From: Ceriagrion tenellum
Lineage: Eukaryota > Arthropoda > Insecta > Odonata > Coenagrionidae
DNA: 64,000 nt
Direction of reading: 5' to 3'
NCBI GenBank assembly: GCA_963169105.1
Contig: OY720632.1
Location: 59,553,136-59,617,135, forward strand
Made by a program: the position numbers and the translations under genes. The notes below the pieces were generated by a model. The model ran no database searches. It was given only the letters and a program-made list of their open reading frames with translations, and had not been told where the DNA came from. Shown here piece after piece: positions 46,040 to 59,089 of the stretch (positions are counted from its first letter, which is position 1; the number at the start of each line of letters is the position of its first letter).

Positions 46040-47130
46040 CTCCATGAAGGAGAGGTATTCGGACGGCGTTGCCGATATTGTATCGCCCGGGGGGCGTCTC
46101 GGGACACCGCCCTCTGACCGGGTTAGTGTGCTGGTTTGGCGCGATCGTCTCCTAACCCAGTGTTTCGGATCCCGGGATCCAAGGGCGTGGGAGTTGCGAG
46201 CCGCAAAATGTCCCGATTTAATGGGAGACGTTTAATTCGTCACGGGCGTCGTCGTGCGCACGCACGGAGGCCGGACGCGCCTCCCGCGTCATCCCCCACT
46301 CGACATTATTTCCCCGGGGTGTGTGCGAGAGGGGGCGGCCCCGGGATATGGCACGGATCCCCTCTGGGGGGGGGGGGCGGCGGGGAGGCCGAACCGCGGA
46401 TGTGTCGAGCGGGCTTCTAAAGAGGAGGCGGCGGTGGGGGAGGCTGTGTGGCTCGGTGCAACGGTCGTCGACCCCCGAGCCGGAGGCGAGAGCGGGCGGG
46501 GGGCGGGTGAGAAGGGGTGTACGGAGGCAAGGGCGGGCGGTGGGAGGACAGGTGGGGAGAGGGGCGGGCCAGGTGAGCGAGGAGGAGAGGGGGCAGCAGA
46601 ACCCTCTCTCTCTCGCTCTCCCCGAAATTTCGCTTATGGACCGCTTCCCTTCCCCCCCCCCCCACTGCCCTCTCCCTGCCACACACCGAAACGATCTTCA
46701 TCGACCCCCTTCTTCCCACCAGGGTCCCCTCTCTCTCTGGCACCACCAGGCGACACAGACGGATCACCCCTTCTCTTTCTCCCGCCCGCTGCCTTTTTGG
46801 CTGGGTTTCCGGAAGGTTGGTTCCGAGGAACCGGATGGCCACGGTAGCGCCCCCCCTCGAACACCGCTCCGCTTCTCCTGGGCCAACGGATCGAAGGTTT
46901 TGGAAGAGATAGAAGAAAAAAATTTCAAAGGCGGTTCGATTTGCCATGAAATCGGAAAATATGTCGTTTTAGGCAAGAATTTTGGTTCGTTTCCCCGAAA
47001 ACTGGTTTCAAGGCTAATGACCCATTTTAAATGGAAGGTTGGGTTTGTGCACGGAAGTATTAGTCGGTCCGCCCATGCCCGACTAAAGCGTGAACCGCCT
47101 ATTAGTCCCTCGCGAGGGAGTGGTGGGTAA
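46040..47130. other. Large GC-rich island with purine-to-pyrimidine switch
   Basis: CpG-rich from 46040, strongly G-rich on + at 46330-46595, then C/T-rich at 46600-46780. It has a CTCTCTCTCTCGCTCTCC cluster at about 46605 and a C-run at about 46652. Frames of 154-269 codons are open on both strands because stop codons are scarce in such sequence. None shows a domain. It begins with a SINE-like tRNA-derived sequence. Confidence 0.55.
46118..46190 (+). mobile_element. tRNA-like SINE head (degenerate)
   Basis: A-box-like GGTTAGTGTGCTGG (46121-46134) and B-box-like TTTCGGATCCCGGG (46163-46176, one base off the TTCGAATCC consensus) lie at SINE-like spacing. CTAACCCAGTG lies directly before the B box, as in many arthropod SINE heads. 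The 14-bp palindrome GGATCCCGGGATCC (46167-46180) covers the B box. The downstream body merges into the GC island. Confidence 0.4.
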
Positions 47131-50100
47131 TTTTGGTGGAGTGTTTTCGGTGTCGATGTTGATAAAAGCGGGCCTCCCCGGGAAGCATTAAAATGTAGCG
47201 TGTGTCTGTTTAGCAGTGGCATATTCTAACTCCAAACCCTAAATACGCCTTTGAAGGGTATTCCATTGACCGTGTCACCTTCTTGCTTGATTGGAAACCC
47301 CTCCTGAAATTTATTCCAATTCATTGCTATCTTTTGATGCGAAGCAATTAGAGTTACGAACATTAAGGGACTACAAAAGCATTTTGCTGGCACGATCTCT
47401 TGGTCGACCGCGGATACACCTGCGACAACGGGCAGCGATGCCAAATCGCCTCCCCTCTCACTTGGGTCGTTTAATTTCTGCATCTTCTAGAGTTTAACGG
47501 ACCCCTCTCTTCCAGTGTAACGGAGCACCACAGAAACAATGCGCATACAGCACAAACCAATAATAATATCAGAACCAAAGGGCATAATAACAGAGGAATT
47601 TCAATTCCGGTTAAAGAGCATTTAATTAATGGAATTTTCACTCAAAATTTGGATATTTTTCTAATCATTATCTTTAAATAATTATAAAACGTGTATGCTT
47701 TGATAAAATCTGTGCGTAGAAAAATTATTATTCTCTTATTCAATTCAAAAACATTTGAAATATTATCTTGGTCAGAATAATGAGGAATTTCAGTTTTTCA
47801 ATTTCACTCGGCCCTCTCGATTGTTTCCTCGGATGCGCCATTTCTCCTTTCGCCCTTGAACTTGAAATGAAAGGGAAAGCGGTCGATGGAACCCTGACTT
47901 CTAGGGGCGGCTCTCGGCGACTACTACTACTATTAGGGAGGTGCGTTAAGGGGCAACGACCTTTTTGAAGCTATCTTTGCGGTGCCGATGTCGATATCCA
48001 GCTCTATCAATAATTTAAATTACGTGGGTATTCAAATCACATACCGAGCGCAGTCATAGAGGTATTGAGACTACGAGATGACTCTTACCCTGGCTATTGA
48101 AGATATTCAGAGTCCTACTTAGAATGAGTGATAGAAAGATTCTGAAGACTGAAAATCGTACTTACTAATTACCCTACCATTAACGCGAATACATGCTATG
48201 GGCTCATTAATGAATATATGAGTACATTTTTAATACATGAAGACATGGGGGAATATTGGATGATTTTTCGCTGCGAATACTTTCATGGAGAAGTTTTGAA
48301 TATCTTTGTAATAAACGGAAAACCTTGGTGACACAGAATCCCTGGTGTCACTGAATCCCAGGAGAAATTTAAAGGGCGATATACCTTTAATGATGAGTCT
48401 ATTCTCATCGAATGAAAACAATGTATATCGGTAGACTACTAGTGTTTTCTTTTGATAAGTATCTTCAGATAGCTGGAATGCAAGCCACGCGCTTAGCATA
48501 CATTACTCATTGCATTTGTTACAAAGAGGCGTATGAAATTAAATCTCTGAGTAAGAAACTTTATTGGCGCGAGAGTAGCTTGAAGGGACTATAAGATGTG
48601 CTTCTCGGGAAAAACGTTTGGATGGCTCGCAAAAGAGAGGAGAATTTTATGCATTTTAGATGTCATCGTAGGATTAAGTAGTAGCTGCAGTGGGTAACTG
48701 GGCGAGACAAAAAGTAGCCTCTAGCTGTCAGCTATGAATTGGCTTTCTCTTGAATTGCTGATTGATTTATCAAGCAGACTCCCGCAAAACTGACGGAATA
48801 CGATAAAAGGATGAGCTATTTCCTCAGAATGATATTAATTGGATGCTAAGGATATTTCAGAACTTGTTCATTTGGAACAATAATTTCCAGACAGTGAGCA
48901 TACAAAATCTTAAATTATAATTTAATAAATAAATTATTATTATTTATTAAATTTAATAAATAATTTTTCAGATATCCACGGATCTCTCAAAGAAAGGTGC
49001 GTAGGTCTATAAAAGGAGCGTCTTCAATGTGAATTTATTCATTTCACATGTTTCATTTTCACAGCTTAACAAAAAAATCATAAAGGAGCTCTTGATGTCG
49101 AGCATGAAAATGTTCCTAATAATTATTAAATTCGTTCGATACAGTTGGCGAGTATTTTTTATCAAAATGTTTGTCCTCTACAATTAATACAGTATTGTTT
49201 TCTTTGTTGCTCCATCTGTCTCATTAAAGGGTCTAAGTCAACTTTCGCACGGTTAAATTACGGGAGTACCGACTATAAGGATTTTTAAGACTAACTTTAC
49301 TTTTCTACGATCCTTCTATCTCCTGGATTGAGATCCCTTAGAGTTTAGAAATGCTAGTCAATTTTGAATCGGGGCACTTGTTAAAAAGGAATCATTTTCG
49401 CGGATATATAAATATAGTTTCATTCGCAGGCCCAATGTAACCACTAGATCGCGGCTATAGGCAATGTGTTCTTTATAGTGGAGAGTAAAGGAATATTGTT
49501 GGTCTCTTACACTTATCTTGTTGCTCATTTCCTGGCTACAAGGCCAGTGTTTATTTTAGTGTATACTATCGAAGATAATCTGAATATTAATTTTTCATAA
49601 TGCTAAAATGTTCACTCCTTATTGATCATTGGAGAATATGTGTCAAATCCTCCAAGGTTTTGCATAAATGGCCAGTTTTTATTTCAGTTCAAGATCTGAT
49701 TTCAGAGTTCCTTATTTGGCCTCAGAAATTGAGGAAAAATCAGCAGTCTTAGATCAAGTCAAAAACTAGATAATTATCGTCAATAATCCGCTTCGAATGT
49801 TTGATGATCCCTCGCCATATTTTTATTGCCCCCCAGAAATTTTACGATTCATCAGAATGATAGCTTAAAACGAGTGGTCAAATTTAAAAATAAAAATAAA
49901 ATGAAAAAATCTATGACGCAGTCGGAAGGTCACACAAGGAGCTTCGCCTTTTACTTGTCGATATTTCTTAAGGAATTTTATACAGGGAAGATTGATTATT
50001 GTCAGTACGTAAATGATAAGAAGGAAGAAATACTTGACTACCTCAATGCGTTCCCTTTGGGGAAGACTTAACTTTGTACTTGAAATCGTCCGTCGTAAAT

Positions 50101-50685
50101 ATTTTCGTTTTGTCAAGGCTGCCGAGATTTCATTGGTGTTTGATAAAAAAATGGAGCTGAGAGAGAGTTTACCTAACTTATAGGTTGCACTTCGATAGCT
50201 TTCAACGTACGTGGGGAAATATTTCTCTCTACTAAGCATTACATTCCACCGGAAAGTAACTATCTTATCCTGTTTGGTTCTTGCAAACACGTCAAGTCCT
50301 TGGGTAAACGTTCACTTTTTACGGCTTCCTTCAATTTCAATTACATTTACGCCGAACATGAAATAGTGCTGACACAAAAATATGAACAGTAATCATAAAA
50401 CAACAACACTCATCTGAAGTTATTCCCAACAACACCGCACAACACAATATCAATCCGATCTTAATTAGTGCCAAGGTTAACCCATCTCAGCACATCGTCG
50501 TTTGGTTTCGCGCCTTGGACTCAATCCAAACCTTTTTGCGATACAAATGTATACACTCATTTCCCACTCGCGCCAACTTTTTCCGAGAAAAGTGTTGGTC
50601 AATATTCGCACCAGGCATACATCCATCGTCTCGACCGGGGATAATCGTCAATCTCTTCCCGCGTACACATCCGGGTCTGGATTCT
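47131..50685. other. No feature recognised (long AT-rich stretch)
   Basis: Some 3.5 kb without GC island, recognisable transposon or protein-like frame. An AT-only self-complementary stretch lies at 48912-48970. A 141-codon - frame (49865-50290) is unrecognised. Confidence 0.45.
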
Positions 50686-50689
50686 AGAT

Positions 50690-51680
50690 GGTACAGTGGG
50701 CGCTCCCAAAGGCTGGCGGGGGGCTCGGGGGTATGGGAGAGGGTGGTGAGTGAGGGGGGATAGAGGGAGGGGGAGAAAGAGAGAGAGAGAGAGGAAGATG
50801 ATGCAAGAGAGGAGGACCGAACGGCCGAAAACTCGGGTCGCGAAAATTTTTTAATTCCCCAGCACAACTCATTCGCTTTAACCAGCCGTCTCCTTCAAGA
50901 GAGACTCCTTCGCTCCCGATTCTTTCACCTTCGTCATTCAAACCTCTGTCTACGCCCGCCCCAGAAGAATCTGCCCCACGGCTTCCCTACTCTCTCTCTC
51001 TCTTCTCCTCCGCCATTCAGGCCATGGGCCGACGGCACGTAGACGCCAAATTACGTTCACTGGGGCCTTCCCGCCCCAACCCACCCCACCTCCCAACACG
51101 CCTCCCCTACTTCCCTCGCCCAATTCCCGCTATTCTCCTTTTCTTCATTCTTCCTCCTTCCTCCTCCACCCTTTCTTTCTTCCCCTTTCTCCATCTCTCG
51201 TCGCTCTATCCCATTCGAAGCATATCCACTTCCCCCCCTCCACTCGTCCGTTTTCCGCAACAGGTCACCAGCACCACCTCTTGACGCGGAGAAATTCGTC
51301 TCTTTCTCCCCACCCCTCTCCGTTTTCTCCGCGGGGAGGGGAGGGGGGAGAGAGAGAGAGGGTGGCTTTCTTTCTCATTTGGCGGAGGGGAAGGTCATGA
51401 AGAGGGAGGGAGAGGAAGTTGAGTTAGGAGGGGGAAAGAGATGACGCGGAGGAGAGACAAAAGGAGGGTTGCGGAAAAAGAACGCGGGCGACGGACACCA
51501 AACGCCCCTCCCGTCCTCCTCCCGGCCCCCTCCTGGGTGGGGCCGGGGCGGGAAGGGGAGGGAGATGACGATGCGAGGCGCGTGATACGAAATCAGCGCT
51601 CTCTACACGTGGTTCGGGAGCGCGGTGCCAGCCAGAAATTCGCGTTCGCGTGGGTCGCGCAGGGTTTTTCGAGGGGATGA
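50690..51680. other. GC-rich island with repeated strand switches
   Basis: The + strand is G/A-rich at 50700-50810 (with a GAGAGAGAGAGAG run), C/T-rich at 50940-51260 (CT run near 50992), and G/A-rich again at 51325-51440 (GAGAGAGAGAGAGG). It is then mixed GC-rich to 51680. It thus carries two switches within 1 kb, the most complex of the islands. Overlapping frames are low-complexity. Confidence 0.55.
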
Positions 51681-52730
51681 TGGTCGCGGAGAGCTGGCCG
51701 GGAGAGACGGCGGATAGTCATGCGAAAAGGATTACGTGGAGAGGAGAGTGTGAGTTCGGAGTTTTGCCTCTGTCTACCTCTGGGGGACGGTGGAAAGCCC
51801 GAGTAAAGGTCGAAGATTGCTGCGGAAAGCGTGTTAGAGTTAGGGTGGTCTTGAAGCGCTGGGCAAAATGTAGATTGATCAGTCAGGTAGGGAAATTTCT
51901 GTATCTTACAGAAGATAACGAAATCTCGGAACCCCATGCTCCCAGTGCCAATGCGGGACTCCCACTATGGTGATATCGCAATCAACGGCATATATTTACA
52001 TGAACTGGCATCCGATAATTTTTCACATTTAAATGTCGCAGGCTCACGAATATAGAAGTTGAAGATCGAATAGGTGTCCCTCCGCTCTATGTCACACATA
52101 GAACTCCATTTAGCTTAAATAAGTCCGTCTAATAATCGCATACCTCGTTTCAAACTGCTGCGTCCCGCGTCTCTTGGAAAGAGGGCCCCAATCAGCTTCA
52201 GCCTGCACCAGTGGATGGGAGTTGGTCTCTCAAAATCGCTGGCCCGTGGTCAATGACCCATCAAATTCCCCACTCTCGTGGACAGGTAATACCTAATTGC
52301 ACCTCTAAAATATTAAATTCTTAAAATCCGTCACGAGTTGCCTCTACGACGTATTTCATCGCCTCATCGGTTTCGTGCCCAAGTATCCGACTTCAGCTGC
52401 CACGTTACCTGTTGTATTACTTCGATCCTCCCAACGCAGGCTGGTTTTCGTGATTTAATTTTTTTGAAGATTGATAATTTGGATGTCTGTGTAGTAATGG
52501 AATAGCCCTCCTGTCTTCAAAATTAATCGTGGTCGTGAGAGAGTAGATTGCTCTCTGACCGGTGGAGAATGAAATATTGTTGCATAGGCTTGGAATACAT
52601 GGGTGTAATAAGGTTTATGCTCATTTGGAGCAAGTGACGGGATGATATAGAAGTGGGAGAATTTGCGCATGACGCCGAAAATGCTCGAAGGTATTACGGC
52701 ACAGAAAAGAAGAAAACAGGAATAAATGCA
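51681..52730. other. No feature recognised
   Basis: Mixed sequence. The 107-codon + and 114-codon - frames at 51593-51973 overlap each other and have no domain. Confidence 0.4.
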
Positions 52731-52734
52731 GGAA

Positions 52735-53095
52735 GGATTGATGTGCAGGAGAGGTACATCGGGGGGGGGGGGGGCAATTGGGCGCAGGGGAAAGGGTAGC
52801 GGGGGAAGGAGGTCAATGGCAGACCGGGAGTTACGGAGAGCCAAGGGGGGGGGTGGCGGAGGAGTATTGTGTGGGCGGATCAGGGGCGGTGGTGCTAGGG
52901 GAGGTGAGAAAGTTTTGGGGAGGAACCATGGGGGGTGTTTAGTAGGCGGTGCGCTTGGAAGGAGAGAAATGTGGCGTAAAAGCGGGAGATAGGGGTTGGG
53001 GGCGGAGGTAATAAATGAGGGAGAGTGAGGAAGCGATTGGGGCGGTGGGATGAGGGCCGGGGGCAAAAGCAAACGGCGAGCCGGGGAACGGGCTG
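52735..53095. other. G-rich island
   Basis: Strong G bias on + with G-runs (12 G near 52759 and several of 6 or more). The 205-codon - frame across it is a Pro/Leu/Ser-rich artefact. There is no pyrimidine half, unlike most islands in the window. Confidence 0.5.
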
Positions 53096-55160
53096 CGATG
53101 AAATCGAGTGCTCAGCGAAGTGAATTGAGACCTGAGATTTAATTGCTTCGGGTTGAATGCCTAAGACTCGTGAAAAATCACACACGAATGGAGGCTAAGT
53201 AAAAATATTCATACTATTTTCCAGTCTTTGAGATAAGTGTGGGTATTCTCGTCTTAACTTAGAAGTCTTTTGTTTAATACCTCCCCTTGATTATATTCCG
53301 GAACGGATCTGCTCTTGACCCAGGCATAATGTTAAGAGTTTGTTACACGAAGCTGGAATGAGGAAATACATACCATCGCGTTTATCTTATTGTAGTGCAT
53401 ATTTTCATTTATCACAGTTTTCATATTTATACCTCATATTTCATGAGGTACTCAGTAACAGATTAAAGTCAGTGCTGTGGATATTTATTCAAATGAAGTA
53501 ACGGGATTGCTCGTTAATATGAGAGCTTGGGGGTGGCGCAGGAAAAAACCGTGACATGGAATACACGAGTGGAAGGAGAAGGCCGAAGGAGGAAAGAGCG
53601 AATTGGAAGATGGGCGGCCGTGGGCGCACTCCATTTTTTACGACTCGTGCCCTTACATAGCCTGCCACGCGTCCCAGAAGCGGCTCGTAGGGTAATATGC
53701 AGATATAGCAGAGCCACTCATGTTTAGGGATCGAATGTCGATGGCGGCAATGTAATGCCCTCACTTGATTATCTGGGATACGAACAATCGTAACCAAACT
53801 GAATTTTTCATAATTGAAATAAAGAAAATATTTGGCTTTCAACGTTGAGCTTTGGTATACTTTTCTAAACGGATGTCCATTCGTTGTGCGGCTAGAGTAA
53901 AAGATAATAATAGTAGTATGGCCCTTTGCCTCTGGAGGTGGCTTTCATGGTAATATGCAGGTGTAGGGGAAGTACTCGGCGTGAAGGCTGAAAAAATGAT
54001 ATGTACCTTAAAGCAAAGTTATGAGTTAAGAGGCCAAATTCGACGTACGATATTTCCGGCAGAAATGCCTAGTATATAGATGCCGTTATTTTGACATCTC
54101 ATAATAGGGTATCCCACAAGAAATTTGTCTCAAGCGTCATTAGCTCTGCTGGTGGTGTATTCGTAACCATGATCATTAGAAATATTTCCTCAAGTTTAGC
54201 ATTAGCCACGGAAGAATAAGCATTGATGGCCGCCTAAGATTGGGTTTCGAGGTTCTGCCAACGTATGCAGCCAGTGACATTCGAAGGTTAGAGGAATATT
54301 CGGTCGATAATAGGATTAGACATTACCCGCCATACTTAAATGCGCAAATATCCTCTCATGGCGAAGAATTGGTTTTGTATACTCGCCCTTAGGGGCTTTG
54401 TTACACTTTCTCCAAAAAACTGGGACACGCAAAGGATGACTCAAGAGCGTACATGCAAACACGAAACCGGTTATGAAGTTTGCCTTCGTGAAAATGAGCG
54501 GCTTTATGAAAAGCGTTCCTCTGAATCTTGGTTATGAGATGCTGCGGTTGTGGAATTCCACGGATGGCTGTTTGCCTATGGTCCATGATGAGCCGTCGAC
54601 TGTGATGTGCTCTCGCTGAGTCGGATATATGTAATCGCGCATTCGGTTGACATGAGCACAGAGGCATGAGAGTCTGTGGAGCGAACGAACGCAAAGCTAT
54701 TGTCAGTGATTATCTTACAGCGGGTTCGTGGTTAGGTTATTTATTAGGCGCTACAAGTCCATTCAACCCTACAAGAGATATGCGACAGAATAGTAGACGT
54801 TACAAGGATGACAAGTGGACTTATTAGATGAAATTATGAATTACATATTTTTAGGTTTATCTCGAAAATGAGTAGATATGAGCACTAGATCTGGAAAATA
54901 AATTCGTCATATTCACCGCAGATTTATTTATCGCCGACTGGTTGTTGCCGCCTTAATGATGTCGCCCCGGGTATGATGTAACCTTTGTGATGTTGCCTTA
55001 GTGATTGGTTGACGAAGTATTCACGTATGCGTTTTTTCGGCCAGTTTCATCACAAATAAAATATCTATTTTGAAAATTACAAAGATATTTTACTGATTCA
55101 AAATAGGTAATGGTTCCTCTGAAAAACTCCTTCCTCGTTGCTGGTCGAAAGACATTTGGC
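53096..55160. other. No feature recognised
   Basis: Mixed to AT-rich sequence. Frames at 53489-53842 (-) and 54401-54694 (-) were inspected and not recognised. Confidence 0.4.
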
Positions 55161-55164
55161 GGGA

Positions 55165-55575
55165 TCGTGCAATAAGAGAGCTCCTTCCGGTGTTGAAGGA
55201 GACAAGGAGAGAGAGGGTGAGGGAGGGAGGGAGGGAAGTTTTGGGAGGGGGAGGAGTTGGAGGATTTGGAGAGGGAGGGGGCGGTTTCGGAGAAGGAGCG
55301 AGGTAGGGGAGGGGGGAGGAAGGGGGAGGGGAGGACGGAGGCGAGAGCGAGGGAATGATGGAGAAGGTCCGAGTGTACGAATAAGAGAAATGGATGGAGT
55401 GGGCGAGAGGGGATGAGCACTCTTTGAGAGCGAGCACATAATCCTCCCGTTTCGGCGCACTTCTCAGAAGCGTGCGCCGGGTATGACTCCGTATAAGTAG
55501 AACCGAAGAAAATAAAACGCAGGTGAGGTGGGTTCGACGCTCTCTCTCTCTCTCTCTCTCCCACCCTCTCCGCCG
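55165..55575. other. Purine-rich island ending in (CT)n microsatellite
   Basis: The + strand is G/A-rich from 55195 to 55410. After a short complex stretch containing GTATAAGTAG (55488-55497) it switches to a (CT)n run at about 55540-55563. Minus frames of 120-188 codons are Ser/Pro/Leu-rich artefacts of this composition. Confidence 0.5.
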
Positions 55576-58320
55576 GCTATCAGGTTTGAATCCATTCCCG
55601 TCCGCGGACTTTTTGATTTGTGATGATTTATTGCAACCGGTATTCATTACGCTGAGTAACGCCAGGGCGTCGGAGAATCTAAACGCGAGAGAACTAGGCC
55701 CCTCGGTCTGCTGAAAATGCCGGAAAATAAATCGTTAAGGCATGTGCATAAAGTCTGGCGCCGTGGAGATCGTTTCAAATGCGTCTCGAGGAGTAATTCT
55801 TTGGCGCGGAGGAAATTGTAATTTTATCGTTCGCGGAGATATGAATCTCAGGAAACTTGAATTGAAACATGAAATTTTACGAGTAAAAGAAAATGACGGA
55901 CATGATATTGGATCGGAAATAAAGAGAGAAAATTGACGGTCAAACTGCCGAGTTATACACCTGTAGGACTGACTTGGTGATACAGCCTCACTATCCTAGC
56001 CAAAGGAGGATACATGCTGCAGGTAGGGAGAATTCACTCGGATGAGCCTCCCTCCATCAGTGACAAAACTTCCATTGGTATGTAATTTCTTTCGCAAACG
56101 GATTCTCTCTGAAAGGGTACAGTGCCTCCAAGTTAAGGAACTGTGCAGTCACAGAGCTCCGTAGGAGGCTGCTGGGCAGACTCTGTAGATGTATCAGATA
56201 TAACGGCGGAGATAGCAGGAGGGCTTATTTTGAAATGGAAAGTATAAGAAAAATGGTGAGTGGAAATCGTAGGCAGGACGTTTGCGGCAGTGCCGATCGG
56301 GGCGAGATCCACGATAAAAGTAATGGGAAGTTTCGGGAGGAGGGAAGGATGATGAATGGAGGTGGGGGAAGGAAAGAGGAAGGACGGTGTAAAGAAGTGA
56401 TACGGCGACAGGGAAGGGAATGAAAAGGAGGAGCAAGGGTTAGCCAGAGTGTGAGAGAGAGAGAGAGACGAGAGTAGACGATGTAGACGTGAAGCAGGGA
56501 CGAAAATGATAGTCGTGAGGACCATTATGAAAAGAATACGCAGGGAAATTAGTGGGTAGGTGAAAGAATACGTTAGTGCGTGTGTGCCCTTGTAAGTGGG
56601 GCTGATAATGACCGCATGAGGGATTCGAGAAAAATAATATAAAACTGTTACGAGGCGAGATGATTATGGGAAATCTCTGTCGATGCCGCTTTGTCTTTAG
56701 AGAAAAAAAAGACAGTGGTTATTAGTGGCATGAGGGGAGCTACTAACTTTAGAAAAGTTTCCGATTGAGCCATTACAGGGGCGTGGCCATAATGGTTTGT
56801 TATGTGCGGACGTTAATAGATAGCCGCATGGCAAGGGAGTTGAATTCGATTGACTTGAGTTTAAATCGAACGAAATTATCGCCTAGTTCCAGGGGGAAGA
56901 TTCCACCCCAGTTTTGTGCTCGCTCGCCGGCTTCGAAACAACATTTGGCTCCTGGCGAATCCCGTGGAATTTCCTGGGAGCACGTTTCTCCCGCTCTGCT
57001 TCCTCGTGCCGCGTGAGTGGACGGTTTGAATTGGGTCCTTAACATCGTCCGCCAGGCCGGGTATAGGGAATCGTCGGGCCCCGATCGTTTGGTATGGGGG
57101 ACCAACCCTTCAATCACAATTTAGAATCCCTATTGGTCCTTGGGTTGGCCTCGTTATGCTTTCAGACGACCACTCTTTAAGGGACGAAGAAACCATTTTC
57201 TACACCGATTAGTCGACTTTCACGAAACATTTAAATTTACTGAGTACATTTTTTTATATATTTTGACGCACAATCACCAGCTGTAATCGAAAAATTCATT
57301 AAAATTTGTACCCATTATACCAACTATATTTCCTGAATATAATTGCTTGTACATCTATTTTCATTGTTCCAAGTTTTTCATACATTGATGGAACTTGAAA
57401 GGCAGTGTACGTAACTCCATGCTATTATCTTGACTCGACTATAAATTTTCCACTTGTAAAATCTACTTTTCGTAATTTTCTAAATATTACCTAATGCTTA
57501 ATGGGAATGTATGCATTTTATGTGCGTGTGAAAATGAGTGAAGTAAAAAAGTCTAAGAGCAACTAGAGCTAAATTAGTAGGGTTGAATTCAAGGCATCTT
57601 CATTAGCACCGAAATCAGCTAGTTAGCGTATCCAGATATGAAAGGAATCTCGCTCATTCAGGCGACAAACGTAGGTAAAAAAGTTACAATCATACTTTGG
57701 GTGCCAGATCGTAGGGAATAGGAACAAGGAGGTGAATATCACGTGGATAAAATGAATTTTTCGCATTTTTGCCACCAGCTACATCTTAAACTATCGACCA
57801 AATCTAATCAAGCCTGTATAGAATGTTTTGGACATGAGTGAGTATTATCCATATCGAGTTGCGTAAGCTGATATTTTATAATATTCCTTACACATCTGTT
57901 CCAATTAATAATTTTGCAAACAAATAGCAAGATCTTTATAAAAACTTATGGTATATGCAGAAAAATATGAGGGGCTATTTCAAAAGAAGCTCATTTTCTA
58001 TTTACTTCCTGGATCCTGCTTATATACTCTCCGTAATTAAAGCTGTACAATCTTTGAAATTCAAAGTGATTGAACCCCTAGACTCTATTAGAAGAAAAAC
58101 AGGAAATGGAATATAGGGTAAGTAATTTCTTCCCGTTCCGCAGATTGTTTCATGAGGCATTACTGGTAATGACTCATGAAATAGCTACTCTTTTAAGAGC
58201 CCTATTTTAACAATTTTTTCAAAAATTAAACTTTCATTCAAAGCTGCTCTCTCTCCACCCCCACCCTTCCCAACGCTTCGGTCTAGGGCTATATATCTAC
58301 GACTCTAACCGAAGAACTCC
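55576..58320. other. No gene recognised; weak purine-rich patch at 56330-56475
   Basis: The patch at 56330-56475 is G/A-rich and ends in a GAGAGAGAGAGAGA run. A moderately CpG-containing stretch lies at 56880-57110. From 57150 on, the sequence is AT-rich and empty of features. Confidence 0.4.
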
Positions 58321-58321
58321 G

Positions 58322-58440
58322 CACATGAGGGGAAACGCGTCATGCCAGCATATGAATCTGTGGGAGATTACCGAGTTCTTTTTATTCAACATGAATTTAG
58401 ACAACGCCCACCAAGTACAGCCAGATACAGTAAAATTTCT
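58322..58440 (+). repeat. Half copy of the 43-kb foldback family
   Basis: Colinear with the reverse complement of 42985-43115, including GGAAACGCGTCATGCCAG, AATCTGTGGGAGATTACCGA, TTATTCA and CCAGATACAG. Only one arm is present, so this copy is not a hairpin. It supports the view that the family's basic unit is a single arm. Confidence 0.7.
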
Positions 58441-59085
58441 TCCATTCAAAATTTGTGCACGATAAGAAAAATATTAAAACGAAAAGGAAAGTGCCATTCA
58501 AATGACACTAGAAAAATGTGATGCTAATGGGTCAATTATAATTGCGTAATATTCGGATGTATGTAATAAATGTACATGGTTAGCATGAATAGCGGTTGAT
58601 GAAAGTATCGTGGACATCCTATGAATGGAAACTCTCCCTCGCAAAACTAACTTACCACTGAGGGTGAAAATGAAACGTGCCTTTGCTGGTTTAGTTCTTT
58701 ACTTCATTCAAAATTATTTCGACCGTATTTAAATCGAAGGCTGTCAAAGCTAAGGGGAGGATACAAACTGGAAATTTCTTTAGCTGAAATTTTTGTTTGC
58801 ATCATAATTATTAAAATTACTCTGATAATAGTGAGATTTGTCAAGTAACGTATAAGGGAAAAAATAATTGGCGATCGCAGCTGAGGAATTCTGTATATAT
58901 GATCAGGGAGATTAAACCATTCTAAATTTTTAATTTGATCGTGATACGTCTTCCACGAATCGGCTCTGTCGGAATGATAGTTAATGATGGTTGTTTATCG
59001 TGATGCCTTATCTTGTCTGCGTGTCATGCACTCCCCTTAAAATATCTAATTTCACAACGCAGAGAACAATCTATAGTTCAGACAG
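58441..59085. other. No feature recognised
   Basis: AT-rich sequence without notable frames or repeats. Confidence 0.45.
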
Positions 59086-59089
59086 CGGG

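Noticed and set aside
46254..47130. Long + frames of 197 and 269 codons and a - frame of 176 codons
   Set aside because: All lie in one G-rich then C-rich island and overlap on both strands. Residues are Gly/Arg/Pro/Ser low-complexity and no domain or start context is convincing.
48912..48970. AT-rich palindrome as replication origin or matrix attachment site
   Set aside because: Self-complementarity is expected from TTTAAT/ATTAAA simple sequence; nothing specific supports a role.
52455..53072. A 205-codon - frame rich in Pro and Leu
   Set aside because: Complement of a G-run island, with no domain and no coding-like third-position pattern.
55090..55647. Minus frames of 120-188 codons
   Set aside because: Ser/Pro/Leu repeats produced by purine-rich DNA. 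The three overlapping frames are equally open.
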